Counted from the first letter of the stretch, positions 23,675 to 36,450 are shown. The stretch: DNA of 64,000 nucleotides from Allodiplogaster sudhausi (GCA_945643635.1 CALZFC010000009.1:1485501-1549500); one strand, 5' to 3'. Notes: generated by a model not told the origin, from the letters alone. Translations and numbers: made by a program.

Positions 23675-24007
23675 AAGAAATATGGCATCTTAAAATGTGG
23701 CGACAAAGACAGATATGGAATAAGAAATGAATGTATTGAGAAAATGATAGTAGACTGAAGGTATACCTGCCTCAAGAATTATTGCAAAGTGGTGAATATT
23801 GCATGAATTGCTTCTGGTAAAGTACAGAAATTTTTTGGTATAAGACGAAGACGAGTGCTAGAGCCACATCCCCATCAACTGTCTAAGCTAACCAAAACTA
23901 CGTCAAACTTGAAAATTTCCATTTTTCGCCCATTTTCCACTTTGTGGGCAAAGTGGGCAAAAAGGTGGTCTGGGAATCTGCCTACACAATTCGAATTTAA
24001 GTAATAT

Positions 24008-24475
24008 ATGGCAAAGACTCTAACTCTAAGGAAAAAAACAGACGTGAAGCCTGTAACCAACGCACACCTATTTAAAATATACAAAGGTAGTAGAAAAAAT
24101 TCCGAGGTTTTTCATGCGTGATCCTCTCCCAACAGAGTCAAGAGATGAAGAGGTAAGTATTGTTAACCTCGACTCGAGTGAAAATACAGAAACTAATTGG
24201 TTTTGTTACTCTACGACAAACAAATTTACTTATTATTTCGAATCTTTCGGATTAGATCCTCCAAAATAAATTATTAATTATCTAAAGCATGATGAAAATA
24301 AAATAATTGATTGTTCAACATTCCAAATACAAGAATGCAGTACACATCATTGTAGCTATAGCTTCATTCTTTTATTAAAATTGCTAGAAAGAAACTTTTG
24401 CATTTCAAAAAGTTGTGATATCTTTAATCAAACAACCTCTGTAGAGATTCTTAAATCGTTCCTGTTTTCATTCCC
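24008..24475 (+). pseudogene. Adenain-like protease relic, copy 2 (extra frameshift)
   Basis: Same relic as at 20624-21090, with one additional T in a T-run at about 24110. The insertion shifts the frame within the N-terminal third and meets TGA almost at once, so this copy is more damaged. The stop after the FGLDPP motif is also present. Confidence 0.5.
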
Positions 24476-24637
24476 CCATCCGACCAAGGCGTTCATGTCT
24501 CTCTCATCATGTTGTCCGGCTCTGGAACTCTTTACTAGAGCAGTATGTCTCTTCAAATACTGTCTCTTTATTCTTCGCAAGTATTGCACCCACGTTGTAA
24601 CTCACCATCAGCAAAGCATCTCTTGCTCCGACCTCTC

Positions 24638-24814
24638 ATGTCCACATTTGAAGAGATTCGTCGGCTTGGTGTAGGAGTGACAATAGACAGGAAAGCAGTT
24701 GATCATATGATTGAAGAGTTTATCGCCATTTATAAAAGAGTAGACGGCGCAATTTCACAAATGTATGATAGAGACTATGAATGTTTAATGGCCAGTAGAA
24801 AGCTTGAAGGCTAG
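24638..24814 (+). CDS. Hypothetical 58-aa frame in repeat unit, copy 2
   Basis: Identical reading to 21253-21429. Function unknown. Confidence 0.25.
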   Translation: MSTFEEIRRLGVGVTIDRKAVDHMIEEFIAIYKRVDGAISQMYDRDYECLMASRKLEG

Positions 24815-25660
24815 TCGCTGCAGCTCATATCTTAGCTGCAAATGAAGCGTGCTTGCTTCTGCAAGTGTTTGAACTTTATTGCTGCTGGAAAAGGAAATAT
24901 TATTGGGATATTTATTGGTGATTGCTGTGCATATTCATTATCCTCAAAAACTAAACCATGATGTATTTATGCATATGTCAAGCTATAATTAGTATGCATT
25001 ATGTATAAACCAAGATTTCTTGATAAAAGTTGGAAATACCGTTCCGCTCATGGTCAGTGTCTCTCCGACTGGTCCTGTCAAGTTAACGATAGCCTTGAAA
25101 TTCTCCAGACAATCCGTCTTTGCACTTGGGCAGAAAAAAGATAAAAACGTTTCGGATGCAATCCTCTTCAGCCCTTGGTCAAAGTCCTCCTTCAACAGAG
25201 CATTCTCTACTTATAACCCGCTGGCCATTTGGAAGCCACTGTCGCCCACAAGGGCGTAGCCAGGAAGTGCTCCCAGGGTATCCAGCGAGTTCTTCGCCGT
25301 CGAATGGGAGTAGGTGAAAGAATAGTAAGAGGAGCCAGGATGTCGAGGGTTGACATGTATCGCCCCAACACGTTCGGCTGACAAGCATACCGGGAGAATC
25401 CTCGGGCTACGTGATTACTCCATGCCACGTCCTTGATAGCACCGCTCGTCAACGCATCTACGACTCGGCGAATGATGTCCGAGATTACCTTCTGGCTGTT
25501 TTCGAACCAATCCCCGATGACTCAGTGTTCGTGGCACTGTACTTTCTATCAGCTTCTGAGGAAAAATAGCTCTCTCTCTCTTTCTCTCTTTCTCTCTCTC
25601 TTTTTTGCTCCCACTCTCTCTCTATCTCTCCCTATCTCTCTCCTTCTTTTCTCTCTTTTA

Positions 25661-26640
25661 AGGAGGAGGAGGGGAAAGTGTGAGCAACAATGGAGTGGCC
25701 CCTGCTCGTCTACTCATTCCGACCCCTACAATCGGGGGCGACATCTCGAGCCTCTCTTCCTCGACCACTTCAACCATCTCCACTCTCGGCACCACTGGCT
25801 CATCCACAGCCAGATAGAAACCTCTCCTCTTCATCCAACGCTTTCATTGCCGTCTCTTTCCCCTCAATTCAGCAACATCGTTTCCTCGTTCAAATATGAT
25901 TCCTTGCATCCGAAGTTCCATCATTTTCCAACAACTTCTTTCGACACTAATCGTGTTACTAAATGCTTTCAAGAACGACGATCTTTTCCTCTTCTAACTG
26001 ACAGCCACTTCAATGTTGTTTTCAATTTCTCGTTGACTATTATTGTGTTTGTTTCCTTTGTATTTGGTCTCTTTGTTAACAAGTACGTTGAATAGAGTAG
26101 TAGATTATTGGATACCATTTGGATATTTGCTTTTTAGAGCATTGCCATTGTTGTCCCTTATATTTTGTCCAAATGTTTTTTACTTACGGCTACAGATGTT
26201 CCCTGTATGGTGTCTGATTCTCAGGTACCGTTTTCGAGCAATTTTCTTTATTTACATCTGCTGCTGACACATACTTCCGGGCCGAAAGCGGGGCACATAT
26301 TTCCGCTTTTTTGCGTCGTTCATAATTGTCGGTTGCATGCGAAAACCAGAACTCAAAGCGTGACTAGTCATCTTTTAAGTCTAGTTCGATTGCTATTGCC
26401 TCATTGAGATTGTGATTTTGTCGATTAATCGATTTTCATATGTGCCACTGCGAGTTTGAGAAGGACCTGAAGAATAATTAATTCACACCTCTCATATCCA
26501 TAATCTAATTAAATTGAAATGAAAGTCATTTCAACGATTCGGATTTAACAACAAAGCAGATGAACAGTTTGCAATCGAACTTTTTCCAAAGCCTTTAGTC
26601 TGCAAAGCTGAGCAACAGAACGAGATATTAATTTCCGCAA
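25661..26640 (+). pseudogene. Copy of ninein last exon and 3' region, repeat copy 2
   Basis: As 22276-23255, 3,385 bp downstream and essentially identical. Confidence 0.85.
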
Positions 26641-27392
26641 TAAATTATTATCGATTCTTGCTCTTCTTGCAAGGCTAGCGAAAGATAAGTTCTTGTAATG
26701 ATTGCTCTTCTTGTGCTGAAGTATCACATCACCATAAAAGAAACAGGGAAACAATATCACTCCGGAATTGTTCTTTCCATCTTAAAACTTTCTTGATGTC
26801 AGTTCAAAGAGAATGCCATGCATAACACTTCTCGAACTGTCCATTAATCGGTGATAAGGAACTTATTGCAAAGATTAATGACGGTATGATCTTTGGCTCG
26901 GTAATCACTCCATCGTTCTTTCAATTTATGATTAAAGTGCTCCCCGATCCAGTTGCTCGCGCGTTCTGTCAACAATTGTGGAATGTTGTTTATCAATGTT
27001 CAGGCACCATTGTGGAGGAGGTTAGATCCGATGAGAATGACAGCGAGGCTTATGTTTAAAAGAAATATGGCATCTTAAAATGTGGCGACAAAGACAGATA
27101 TGGAATAAGAAATGAATGTATTGAGAAAATGATAGTAGACTGAAGGTATACCTGCCTCAAGAATTATTGCAAAGTGGTGAATATTGCATGAATTGCTTCT
27201 GGTAAAGTACAGAAATTTTTTGGTATAAGACGAAGACGAGTGCTAGAGCCACATCCCCATCAACTGTCTAAGCTAACCAAAACTACGTCAAACTTGAAAA
27301 TTTCCATTTTTCGCCCATTTTCCACTTTGTGGGCAAAGTGGGCAAAAAGGTGGTCTGGGAATCTGCCTACACAATTCGAATTTAAGTAATAT

Positions 27393-27860
27393 ATGGCAAA
27401 GACTCTAACTCTAAGGAAAAAAACAGACGTGAAGCCTGTAACCAACGCACACCTATTTAAAATATACAAAGGTAGTAGAAAAAATTCCGAGGTTTTTCAT
27501 GCGTGATCCTCTCCCAACAGAGTCAAGAGATGAAGAGGTAAGTATTGTTAACCTCGACTCGAGTGAAAATACAGAAACTAATTGGTTTTGTTACTCTACG
27601 ACAAACAAATTTACTTATTATTTCGAATCTTTCGGATTAGATCCTCCAAAATAAATTATTAATTATCTAAAGCATGATGAAAATAAAATAATTGATTGTT
27701 CAACATTCCAAATACAAGAATGCAGTACACATCATTGTAGCTATAGCTTCATTCTTTTATTAAAATTGCTAGAAAGAAACTTTTGCATTTCAAAAAGTTG
27801 TGATATCTTTAATCAAACAACCTCTGTAGAGATTCTTAAATCGTTCCTGTTTTCATTCCC
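27393..27860 (+). pseudogene. Adenain-like protease relic, copy 3 (extra frameshift)
   Basis: Carries the same additional T as copy 2 (about 27495) and the same internal stop. Copies 2 and 3 therefore share a lesion absent from copy 1, which shows the order of duplication or mutation. Confidence 0.5.
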
Positions 27861-28022
27861 CCATCCGACCAAGGCGTTCATGTCTCTCTCATCATGTTGT
27901 CCGGCTCTGGAACTCTTTACTAGAGCAGTATGTCTCTTCAAATACTGTCTCTTTATTCTTCGCAAGTATTGCACCCACGTTGTAACTCACCATCAGCAAA
28001 GCATCTCTTGCTCCGACCTCTC

Positions 28023-28199
28023 ATGTCCACATTTGAAGAGATTCGTCGGCTTGGTGTAGGAGTGACAATAGACAGGAAAGCAGTTGATCATATGATTGAA
28101 GAGTTTATCGCCATTTATAAAAGAGTAGACGGCGCAATTTCACAAATGTATGATAGAGACTATGAATGTTTAATGGCCAGTAGAAAGCTTGAAGGCTAG
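28023..28199 (+). CDS. Hypothetical 58-aa frame in repeat unit, copy 3
   Basis: Identical reading to 21253-21429. Function unknown. Confidence 0.25.
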   Translation: MSTFEEIRRLGVGVTIDRKAVDHMIEEFIAIYKRVDGAISQMYDRDYECLMASRKLEG

Positions 28200-29045
28200 T
28201 CGCTGCAGCTCATATCTTAGCTGCAAATGAAGCGTGCTTGCTTCTGCAAGTGTTTGAACTTTATTGCTGCTGGAAAAGGAAATATTATTGGGATATTTAT
28301 TGGTGATTGCTGTGCATATTCATTATCCTCAAAAACTAAACCATGATGTATTTATGCATATGTCAAGCTATAATTAGTATGCATTATGTATAAACCAAGA
28401 TTTCTTGATAAAAGTTGGAAATACCGTTCCGCTCATGGTCAGTGTCTCTCCGACTGGTCCTGTCAAGTTAACGATAGCCTTGAAATTCTCCAGACAATCC
28501 GTCTTCGCACTTGGGCAGAAAAAAGATAAAAACGTTTCGGATGCAATCCTCTTCAGCCCTTGGTCAAAGTCCTCCTTCAACAGAGCATTCTCTACTTATA
28601 ACCCGCTGGCCATTTGGAAGCCACTGTCGCCCACAAGGGCGTAGCCAGGAAGTGCTCCCAGGGTATCCAGCGAGTTCTTCGCCGTCGAATGGGAGTAGGT
28701 GAAAGAATAGTAAGAGGAGCCAGGATGTCGAGGGTTGACATGTATCGCCCCAACACGTTCGGCTGACAAGCATACCGGGAGAATCCTCGGGCTACGTGAT
28801 TACTCCATGCCACGTCCTTGATAGCACCGCTCGTCAACGCATCTACGACTCGGCGAATGATGTCCGAGATTACCTTCTGGCTGTTTTCGAACCAATCCCC
28901 GATGACTCAGTGTTCGTGGCACTGTACTTTCTATCAGCTTCTGAGGAAAAATAGCTCTCTCTCTCTTTCTCTCTTTCTCTCTCTCTTTTTTGCTCCCACT
29001 CTCTCTCTATCTCTCCCTATCTCTCTCCTTCTTTTCTCTCTTTTA

Positions 29046-30025
29046 AGGAGGAGGAGGGGAAAGTGTGAGCAACAATGGAGTGGCCCCTGCTCGTCTACTC
29101 ATTCCGACCCCTACAATCGGGGGCGACATCTCGAGCCTCTCTTCCTCGACCACTTCAACCATCTCCACTCTCGGCACCACTGGCTCATCCACAGCCAGAT
29201 AGAAACCTCTCCTCTTCATCCAACGCTTTCATTGCCGTCTCTTTCCCCTCAATTCAGCAACATCGTTTCCTCGTTCAAATATGATTCCTTGCATCCGAAG
29301 TTCCATCATTTTCCAACAACTTCTTTCGACACTAATCGTGTTACTAAATGCTTTCAAGAACGACGATCTTTTCCTCTTCTAACTGACAGCCACTTCAATG
29401 TTGTTTTCAATTTCTCGTTGACTATTATTGTGTTTGTTTCCTTTGTATTTGGTCTCTTTGTTAACAAGTACGTTGAATAGAGTAGTAGATTATTGGATAC
29501 CATTTGGATATTTGCTTTTTAGAGCATTGCCATTGTTGTCCCTTATATTTTGTCCAAATGTTTTTTACTTACGGCTACAGATGTTCCCTGTATGGTGTCT
29601 GATTCTCAGGTACCGTTTTCGAGCAATTTTCTTTATTTACATCTGCTGCTGACACATACTTCCGGGCCGAAAGCGGGGCACATATTTCCGCTTTTTTGCG
29701 TCGTTCATAATTGTCGGTTGCATGCGAAAACCAGAACTCAAAGCGTGACTAGTCATCTTTTAAGTCTAGTTCGATTGCTATTGCCTCATTGAGATTGTGA
29801 TTTTGTCGATTAATCGATTTTCATATGTGCCACTGCGAGTTTGAGAAGGACCTGAAGAATAATTAATTCACACCTCTCATATCCATAATCTAATTAAATT
29901 GAAATGAAAGTCATTTCAACGATTCGGATTTAACAACAAAGCAGATGAACAGTTTGCAATCGAACTTTTTCCAAAGCCTTTAGTCTGCAAAGCTGAGCAA
30001 CAGAACGAGATATTAATTTCCGCAA
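29046..30025 (+). pseudogene. Copy of ninein last exon and 3' region, repeat copy 3
   Basis: As 22276-23255, 6,770 bp downstream and essentially identical. Confidence 0.85.
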
Positions 30026-30689
30026 TAAATTATTATCGATTCTTGCTCTTCTTGCAAGGCTAGCGAAAGATAAGTTCTTGTAATGATTGCTCTTCTTGTG
30101 CTGAAGTATCACATCACCATAAAAGAAACAGGGAAACAATATCACTCCGGAATTGTTCTTTCCATCTTAAAACTTTCTTGATGTCAGTTCAAAGAGAATG
30201 CCATGCATAACACTTCTCGAACTGTCCATTAATCGGTGATAAGGAACTTATTGCAAAGATTAATGACGGTATGATCTTTGGCTCGGTAATCACTCCATCG
30301 TTCTTTCAATTTATGATTAAAGTGCTCCCCGATCCAGTTGCTCGCGCGTTCTGTCAACAATTGTGGAATGTTGTTTATCAATGTTCAGGCACCATTGTGG
30401 AGGAGGTTAGATCCGATGAGAATGACAGCGAGGCTTATGTTTAAAAGAAATATGGCATCTTAAAATGTGGCGACAAAGACAGATATGGAATAAGAAATGA
30501 ATGTATTGAGAAAATGATAGTAGACTGAAGGTATACCTGCCTCAAGAATTATTGCAAAGTGGTGAATATTGCATGAATTGCTTCTGGTAAAGTACAGAAA
30601 TTTTTTGGTATAAGACGAAGACGAGTGCTAGAGCCACATCCCCATCAAGGCGAAAGTCTACCAATTTTAAAGTCTACGCAGCAGCGTTA

Positions 30690-33600
30690 CTAGCATTTGA
30701 TGCTCTTCTTGTACTCCTCAAGTGATTTTAGTCGATATTGCGGTCTGTAGTCGAACTTGACATAGAATTGGGTGGCGCCAAGAGAGGCTAGCCAGAGAAG
30801 CCACTTCCGCGAGCCTGGTTGCTTCCTGCAAAATTAATTTTTTTTTTTGGATTCGTAAAATTTTCTTTAAAATGCGAGAATGTGGCGGAGGCGGCTTGCC
30901 TGGCAACGAGTTGGACAAAGCCATAGCAGAAGAGCATGCGGGCGCACAGTTGAATTCTCTCTTTCCTGCAAACGAACAACTCCAGAATTGTGAGTGGTTG
31001 CCATCCATTATTCTTACTTTTTTTGACTGGCGCGGGCCTTGCTAAAATCATCGATGTTCTCATGGAGGATGTGCCTCTTGATTCCCATCACGTAATCAAA
31101 CATGTACGAGTCCCAGTCAATTTTGCGAACATCAAAGTTGAACTCCTGAAAAAAAATTGTAATTTGGAAACAATATTAATTTTCTTAATTTATGCTAAAA
31201 TTTTGACGACTGGAATTTTTCCTGATTTACCTCCTGGTCCTCAGGGTGAACTTTTTCCCATAGCATAGGCAAGGCCTTTGAGTTGAACGTCCAGCCATGC
31301 GTTGTAAAGAAGTGAAGCGTCTCAACGAGCTTGCGAACTTTCGCATAAATCCGTTTGTTTCTGAAATATGTTCATAGCGATGTTGTCATCTTGTGTGCTG
31401 GAGACTTACATTTGCTTCTTTCCGATGAGACCGTAAACGAAGTCGAGAAGACATGCCGGGTAATGGTGTTTGAGGTTGTAGTTCAACTCGAAGAGACTTC
31501 GATTTCGATGGAATTTTGTGGACACTACACCCGCACTGTCCTCCATTGGATACTTGTGGAAGAACTAAATGATCAGTCAATAGAAGATGCTGAATAGAAA
31601 TGAAGTAAAAGGTGCAAGTTGCCTGTTGCAGGAAGTAAACGATGTGTGCCCAGTAAATGGGATTCAGATCACCCGAGGCGCAGTGCATGACGGGAATTTC
31701 GTTGCCACTGAAATGAGCAAGAATAAATACATAATAAAAAAAGAGAGTGCAGATTCTAACTAACGATAGATTCATTCTGTAGACAGCAGAAGCAACAAGC
31801 ATGTTAGAGACAATGTCAACGGGAATAAGATCAGCCTTTGACTTGACATCTCCAAGCATGTTGGTTAGCACGCCTTTTCCAACCTGGAATGTACATACAT
31901 TGCCGATGATTCGGGCATTTTTACCGTAGTTTTGTTTTATATTTTACTAACATGAGGCATTTTAATCATATCTAAAATCCTGAATTCCGATTATAATTTT
32001 TAAACATTTTTTGATACCGCTGCAAAGACGCCCGTAGCTCCGTTGACGTTGTCGGTCCATCCAGGAAGATGCTCCTTCCACATCGCGCCGACAATGGATG
32101 GCCGGAGGATGATGACAGGAAGACCCGCGGCATCCTCCACCAGCATGGCCTGCAAAGACCATTATTAATAAGCAATAGATTACTAATTAACGAGTCATTA
32201 AGTTAATTAACTTCATCGCTTGCTTACCTCAGCGAGCGCCTTTGTGAGGGTGTAGGTATTCGGCCGCTGGCCGAGAAGTCTCGGGGTTATGTCCGCCAGC
32301 ATGCCATCGTCCATCCATTCAATCGACTGCAAAAGGGAAGAATATATTGTGCAATGGTCTTCCAACCATTTACATTAAAAGATTGCATGGAAATAAGCAA
32401 GATGCTTACTTCTATCAGCTTCTGGGGAGAAATTGGCGGTGGATATACGATTTCATCCGTCTTTTCACGATCGCAGTTGGCATAGGCAGTGGAGGTGTGA
32501 ACGAGGCACTGAACAGAAATTTATATAGATATATATGTCCATTCTCTAAATATGCTAATTGTTAGCACAGTGTCTTATTTGGCAGGCTTTCAATGGTCAA
32601 AGGTATTTCGTAAATCTGTCGATTGTTTTTTCCTACTCTTCCGGTCTCCTCGTCACATTCACGTGAATGATAAGAAATATTGGACGGGGGAGGCAAATGA
32701 CAGGTCCATTGCTTGTTTACTCACAATCAGCAGATATTGATCAGAGGGCAAAGATTGTAGCGTTCAAAGAGTGTAATTTGAATTAACCCTTATAGATTAG
32801 CATCCAATAAGGTGATATTATAAAGCAATCCATGTTGTGTTCTCTATGCTGTCACATATAATTCATTCGATGGCATGATAGCGGAAGCAGTCGGGTGAAA
32901 AAACTTGCACAGTGTAGCTATTGTGCGCATGGAAGCGAGAGATAAGCAGGATGGACTGACAGCCAGCTTTGGCATGCGATGGCAGAGCGAGACGAGGCGA
33001 GTCGTTCCTCTCACATTCATTTCAACAGCATCTCGCAACTTCTCGTCAAACTTGACAGTTGCCGCGCAGTGGAACACGATCGATACCTTAAAGGAGACCA
33101 AGTCCAATTGAAATGATCATCATCAAAATGAGAACTGAGACCTCCTCGCAGATCTTCTGGACGTCGTGCTGGTTCATGCCAAGGTTCTCTTCCATGATAT
33201 CGCCGGGAATCACGATCACCTGATAATGGACAAAGTAAATGCACTGATAAAGTGCAAGTCGTGCCAAGTGTGTACCTTGTCCAACGCTTGAGGTCTCTCC
33301 CTCTTGACTCGGTCAAAGAGAACATCCTGAAAATAGCATAGGTCTGGTGCGATTTTATAAGGTCCAAACCATTCACACACATCAAGTGACAGAGAAGAAT
33401 CAGTGACACTTGTTTGTATTATCGCTTCAAGTATATCCTAGACTTAGCATGGCACAAGTATAAGTTAACCGACAGTGGTAATCTTCTTCCAACGATCATC
33501 TGGAGCCACTCCACGCGATGCTCGAACGATCACGAAAATATGGTTGATGTCCGGAATCGAGTAGAGCAGCTTTTCTACGAGGACCTTCAAGTTAGCAAAT

Positions 33601-33736
33601 GATTTGATGCCATACCGACTTTTCTAATGACAATAACGTTGCTGGCATAAAGGTTTCTGACTTTTCCGAGGAATCCACTTCCGCCAGTGATGAACACGGA
33701 TCGGCCAGCAAAGGCTTCATTGAACCGTGGGAGCAT
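30690..33736 (-). CDS. Fatty acyl-CoA reductase, 15 exons, ~529 aa
   Basis: Reduces fatty acyl-CoA to fatty alcohol with NADPH for ether lipids or waxes, normally at peroxisome or ER membrane. Residues 17-25 give the Rossmann motif [24 protein letters not shown] and HTSTAYANC follow; the catalytic YxxxK is YTLTK at about 205-209; a FAR C-terminal domain ends the protein. Exons: 33662-33736, 33474-33584, 33276-33326, 33142-33219, 32961-33086, 32410-32508, 32228-32326, 32018-32149, 31765-31883, 31623-31707, 31410-31564, 31231-31360, 31018-31145, 30900-30965, 30690-30825. All phases agree (530 codons with stop). Introns after exons 10 and 14 begin with GC and contain no GT that could serve instead. 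The length fits the family. The start ATG is the one closest to the Rossmann motif; an upstream in-frame ATG exists at 33784. Confidence 0.93.
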
Positions 33737-35389
33737 TGTGCTCGTTTTTACCCTAGAATGCATACATCTCATTTCAACACTCATTTTAACAAGCTAATGA
33801 GCATTTTTGTTAACATATTCGAGTACGACTACGATTTATAAGAGAAATCGGAAAGAACGACAGCAAAATTGTTTGCGCAAACAATGTTTTCAACCAACAT
33901 ATGAATTGATAAAAATTCGCCATGTATGTATAGTGATGTCAGGGGCGGTTGAAAGGGATTGATTATATTACAGTCAGGGACAACAGTAAACAAAAAAAAA
34001 CACGTCGACAAGCCCGTCAAGCAAAATAAATATATTTAATGTACGGTGAGGAAACAAAGGAATAGGGAGGACAATGAAAATGACAGTCGATGGCGTGATA
34101 TTTGCGAGCAGAAACGCCATAGGACTCACTCAACCTGGGCGAGAGACGAAGAGTGATAGGACTGTCGGAAGGGGAAGAGGGAGTGCAAAGGGCGGGCGAC
34201 GCGAGCTCGGATAAGGTGCCATTTCTAGTATGCTGAGCGAAACACATAAACTGCTTTACTCCCATGGATATGCTGATAAGACTGTCGCATTCGGTGCAAT
34301 CCAAGACGGTGTCTTCCCTCAATGCTGATGGCTCTGCCACTGTGAGCCATCCTTATCAGTGGATGGATCGCCGCCTTTTAACGATTGAAGGTTTTTGCAT
34401 TCCTGACTCGAGTCAGAAAGTGATGGAATGGCTACGACCCCGATTTGTGATCGAAATAGATTTCAGCTACTGGGGAGCAAAGGGGCGGAGCCAGTCAAAT
34501 AGCTAAGAAATCAAAAGGGAAAGCTTGAATGACGTAGAAAAATCTGATGTGCACTCCTCGCCAGAGTGACGTTCTTGGTGCTTCATTAGACGCTAGTAGA
34601 ATTATGAACTTTGAACACTAACTATCAGGAGTGTGGTTCCAAGCTTCAACAAAGATACCTATCCGGGGGCGGAGCCACTCAAATTGCAAAGATGCCGTAC
34701 TCTTAGCCACTGCTCCCCCCCCCCCTCCACTTCTTATCATAGCATCTTATATTTTCTCCTCCGGCGGGGAATCTGAAATCAGCTTTCATTATGCGTCATG
34801 TGATTACGGAAGATAGTGGAAAGGAAGAGAAGAATCATGAAATTGAAGAATAACCGTACTGGAAATTGTTATCGGATTATTTACATACATTCAATACAAA
34901 GTCGCATTTTGTGCCAAACTATTCGAATAATCGTGACGGTGATGACCTTAACGTTGCTAACCATCGGTGAAATCTTGGAGGAAGGAGATCAAACATCGAC
35001 TTGGTTGAGTTTTAGCCGCACACATAAAATAATATCCATCAACTTAGTGGGCGGAGCTTATTAAGGCTCTCTCAGTCTGTATACAAAATTGTTTAATACA
35101 ACGGAATATCCATCAAATTGTAATTCAGTTGAAAGTTTGTGAGGGAATATCACGATTTAATAATTGTGGTGCGGACGGTGTTTATTGAGTGTTTGTATAT
35201 AGATAGACCCATCGCGAACCTCCTCCCCCTTTTCCAGGGCTCCACGGAGATTTACTTCAAATTGGCTTTCATTATTTTGAAATAAAGAGGCCACTTGATA
35301 GAAAAATACTTTATCCAAGCAAATAAAGGAAGAATACGTCGACAGAGATCATAGGCGATCGGATTCGGATGTCATGGAGATTGTTCCTT
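33737..35389. other. Intergenic between the reductase and the first ShKT gene
   Basis: Probable upstream region of the reductase (minus strand). No exon, RNA gene or repeat that I can support. Two short phrases recur (GGGCGGAGCCA at about 34485 and 34669). A minus frame at 34017-34340 lacks splice context or family similarity. Confidence 0.5.
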
Positions 35390-36450
35390 TTACTTTCCTG
35401 CAATTTATATGGATGAGAAAATGGAAAAAATCACTTGTTTAGAGGAAATGATTTGTGCAAAATGCAAATAAGAATTACTTATGAAATGAAACAAGTAGTA
35501 AATTTTTTTAAGTATAAGCAGTCTTTTAATACTCTTCGCACCAAATTTCGCCTTGTACTGGTCGCATCGATTGCAAGTGAAAGGACAACGTTCAGTCATG
35601 AAGTCGTAGTACATGTCTGTCCGCGCGCACATTCCATCTCTTAGACCCTGTGCGCAATTCGCATCGTTGTCCTTGCATGCTGCACAAGAGAATCAGAATT
35701 GTTTTAAATTGGTTACAAATGCGAAAAATAGTACTTGGCGCAGGTGGAAGAGGTGGCGGAGCTGGAGTGGTTGTAGGCGGCGGAGGGGGAGGAGGCGGAG
35801 TATTTGTAGTTGTCGTTGGAGGCGGAGTAGTTGTAGTTGTTGTTGGAGGCAATGTGGTTGTTTTGGGAGGCGCTGGCGGATCTCCCTTGGAATGATATAA
35901 CAAGTTTCAAATTTTTTTTATTTGATATGGGACATTCTCTGCACATTTTTTTATATTATTGTTAACGGGTGATGAAGTAAGGAGGGGCACCCTTAAAATT
36001 CAAGTTTGTATGAAAAGCAAGCGTTAGAGTTAGAAATTAAGTATGGGAAAGGATCATAGCATTTTCATTTCTTATGCGTCATTACTGTCGAATTATGCTG
36101 GTTCCCATTCCACGTTCACTCTTCTTCGATAGAAAAATAAATTGCATGTATAATTAACTTATCACTATGATGATAGAAAGGAGAGAAAGGAACGTAGTTG
36201 GCATACATCCCTCGTGTCCCAACAACATCCGTTAGCGCAGACTCCCGTGATCACGAAGTCAAAGCATGCTTTGTCAGTGGCGCATGGAAACTTAACGAAA
36301 TTTACTTAATTAATTAAACGTCTGTCTTCAATTATAAAGCCCATAAGTAAGTGAGTTATAGGATTACTCAAGAAAACTTACGCATGCTGTAGTGCAAGAG
36401 ATAACAAAGGTCAGAATGAGGGCCGTAGTTGAATGAACAACTCGAAACAT
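35390..36450 (-). CDS. Secreted ShKT-domain protein with Pro/Thr linker, gene A
   Basis: Five exons: 36382-36450 (23-aa signal peptide MFRVVHSTTALILTFVISCT), 36207-36290 (28-aa cysteine module FPCATDKACF...GCCWD), 35735-35885 (about 50 residues of Pro/Thr linker), 35533-35679 (ShKT domain with six cysteines: CKDNDANC...MC...CPFTCNRC) and a two-codon last exon at 35390-35397. Phases agree; about 151 aa. ShKT domains in nematodes are secreted, disulphide-bonded modules that include potassium-channel blockers and enzyme appendages; the function here is unknown. Gly/Val-rich frames on the plus strand at 35613-35900 are antisense shadows of the linker. Confidence 0.88.

Larger units (their letters stand above)
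20496..23879. repeat. Tandem 3.4-kb unit, copy 1 of 3
   Basis: First copy of a head-to-tail repeat. It starts at TGTCTAAGCTAACC and is 1 bp shorter than the other copies (a T missing at about 20727). Besides that, only a few substitutions separate it from copies 2 and 3. Contents in order: adenain-like protease relic, a short open frame, an inverted piece of ninein exon 17, coding-like pieces on both strands, a CT tract, a copy of the ninein 3' end, and another short open frame. Confidence 0.95.
23880..27264. repeat. Tandem 3.4-kb unit, copy 2 of 3
   Basis: Period 3,385 bp relative to copy 3. The sequence appears identical to copy 3 except for isolated bases (for example T at about 25121 where copy 3 has C). 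Contents are the same as copy 1. Confidence 0.95.
27265..30649. repeat. Tandem 3.4-kb unit, copy 3 of 3
   Basis: The last copy ends at ...ATCCCCATCAA; the sequence then leaves the repeat at about 30650, only about 41 bp beyond the stop codon of the fatty acyl-CoA reductase gene, which is on the opposite strand. Confidence 0.95.

Noticed and set aside
20496..30649. Treating the triplication as three functional gene copies
   Set aside because: No intact gene is carried; an assembly artefact also remains possible because copies are almost identical.
34017..34340. 107-aa minus-strand frame upstream of the reductase
   Set aside because: No recognised motif, no acceptor or donor linking it to another exon, and ordinary intergenic composition.
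35613..35900. Gly/Val-rich frames on the plus strand
   Set aside because: Antisense shadow of the Pro/Thr linker exon of ShKT gene A.
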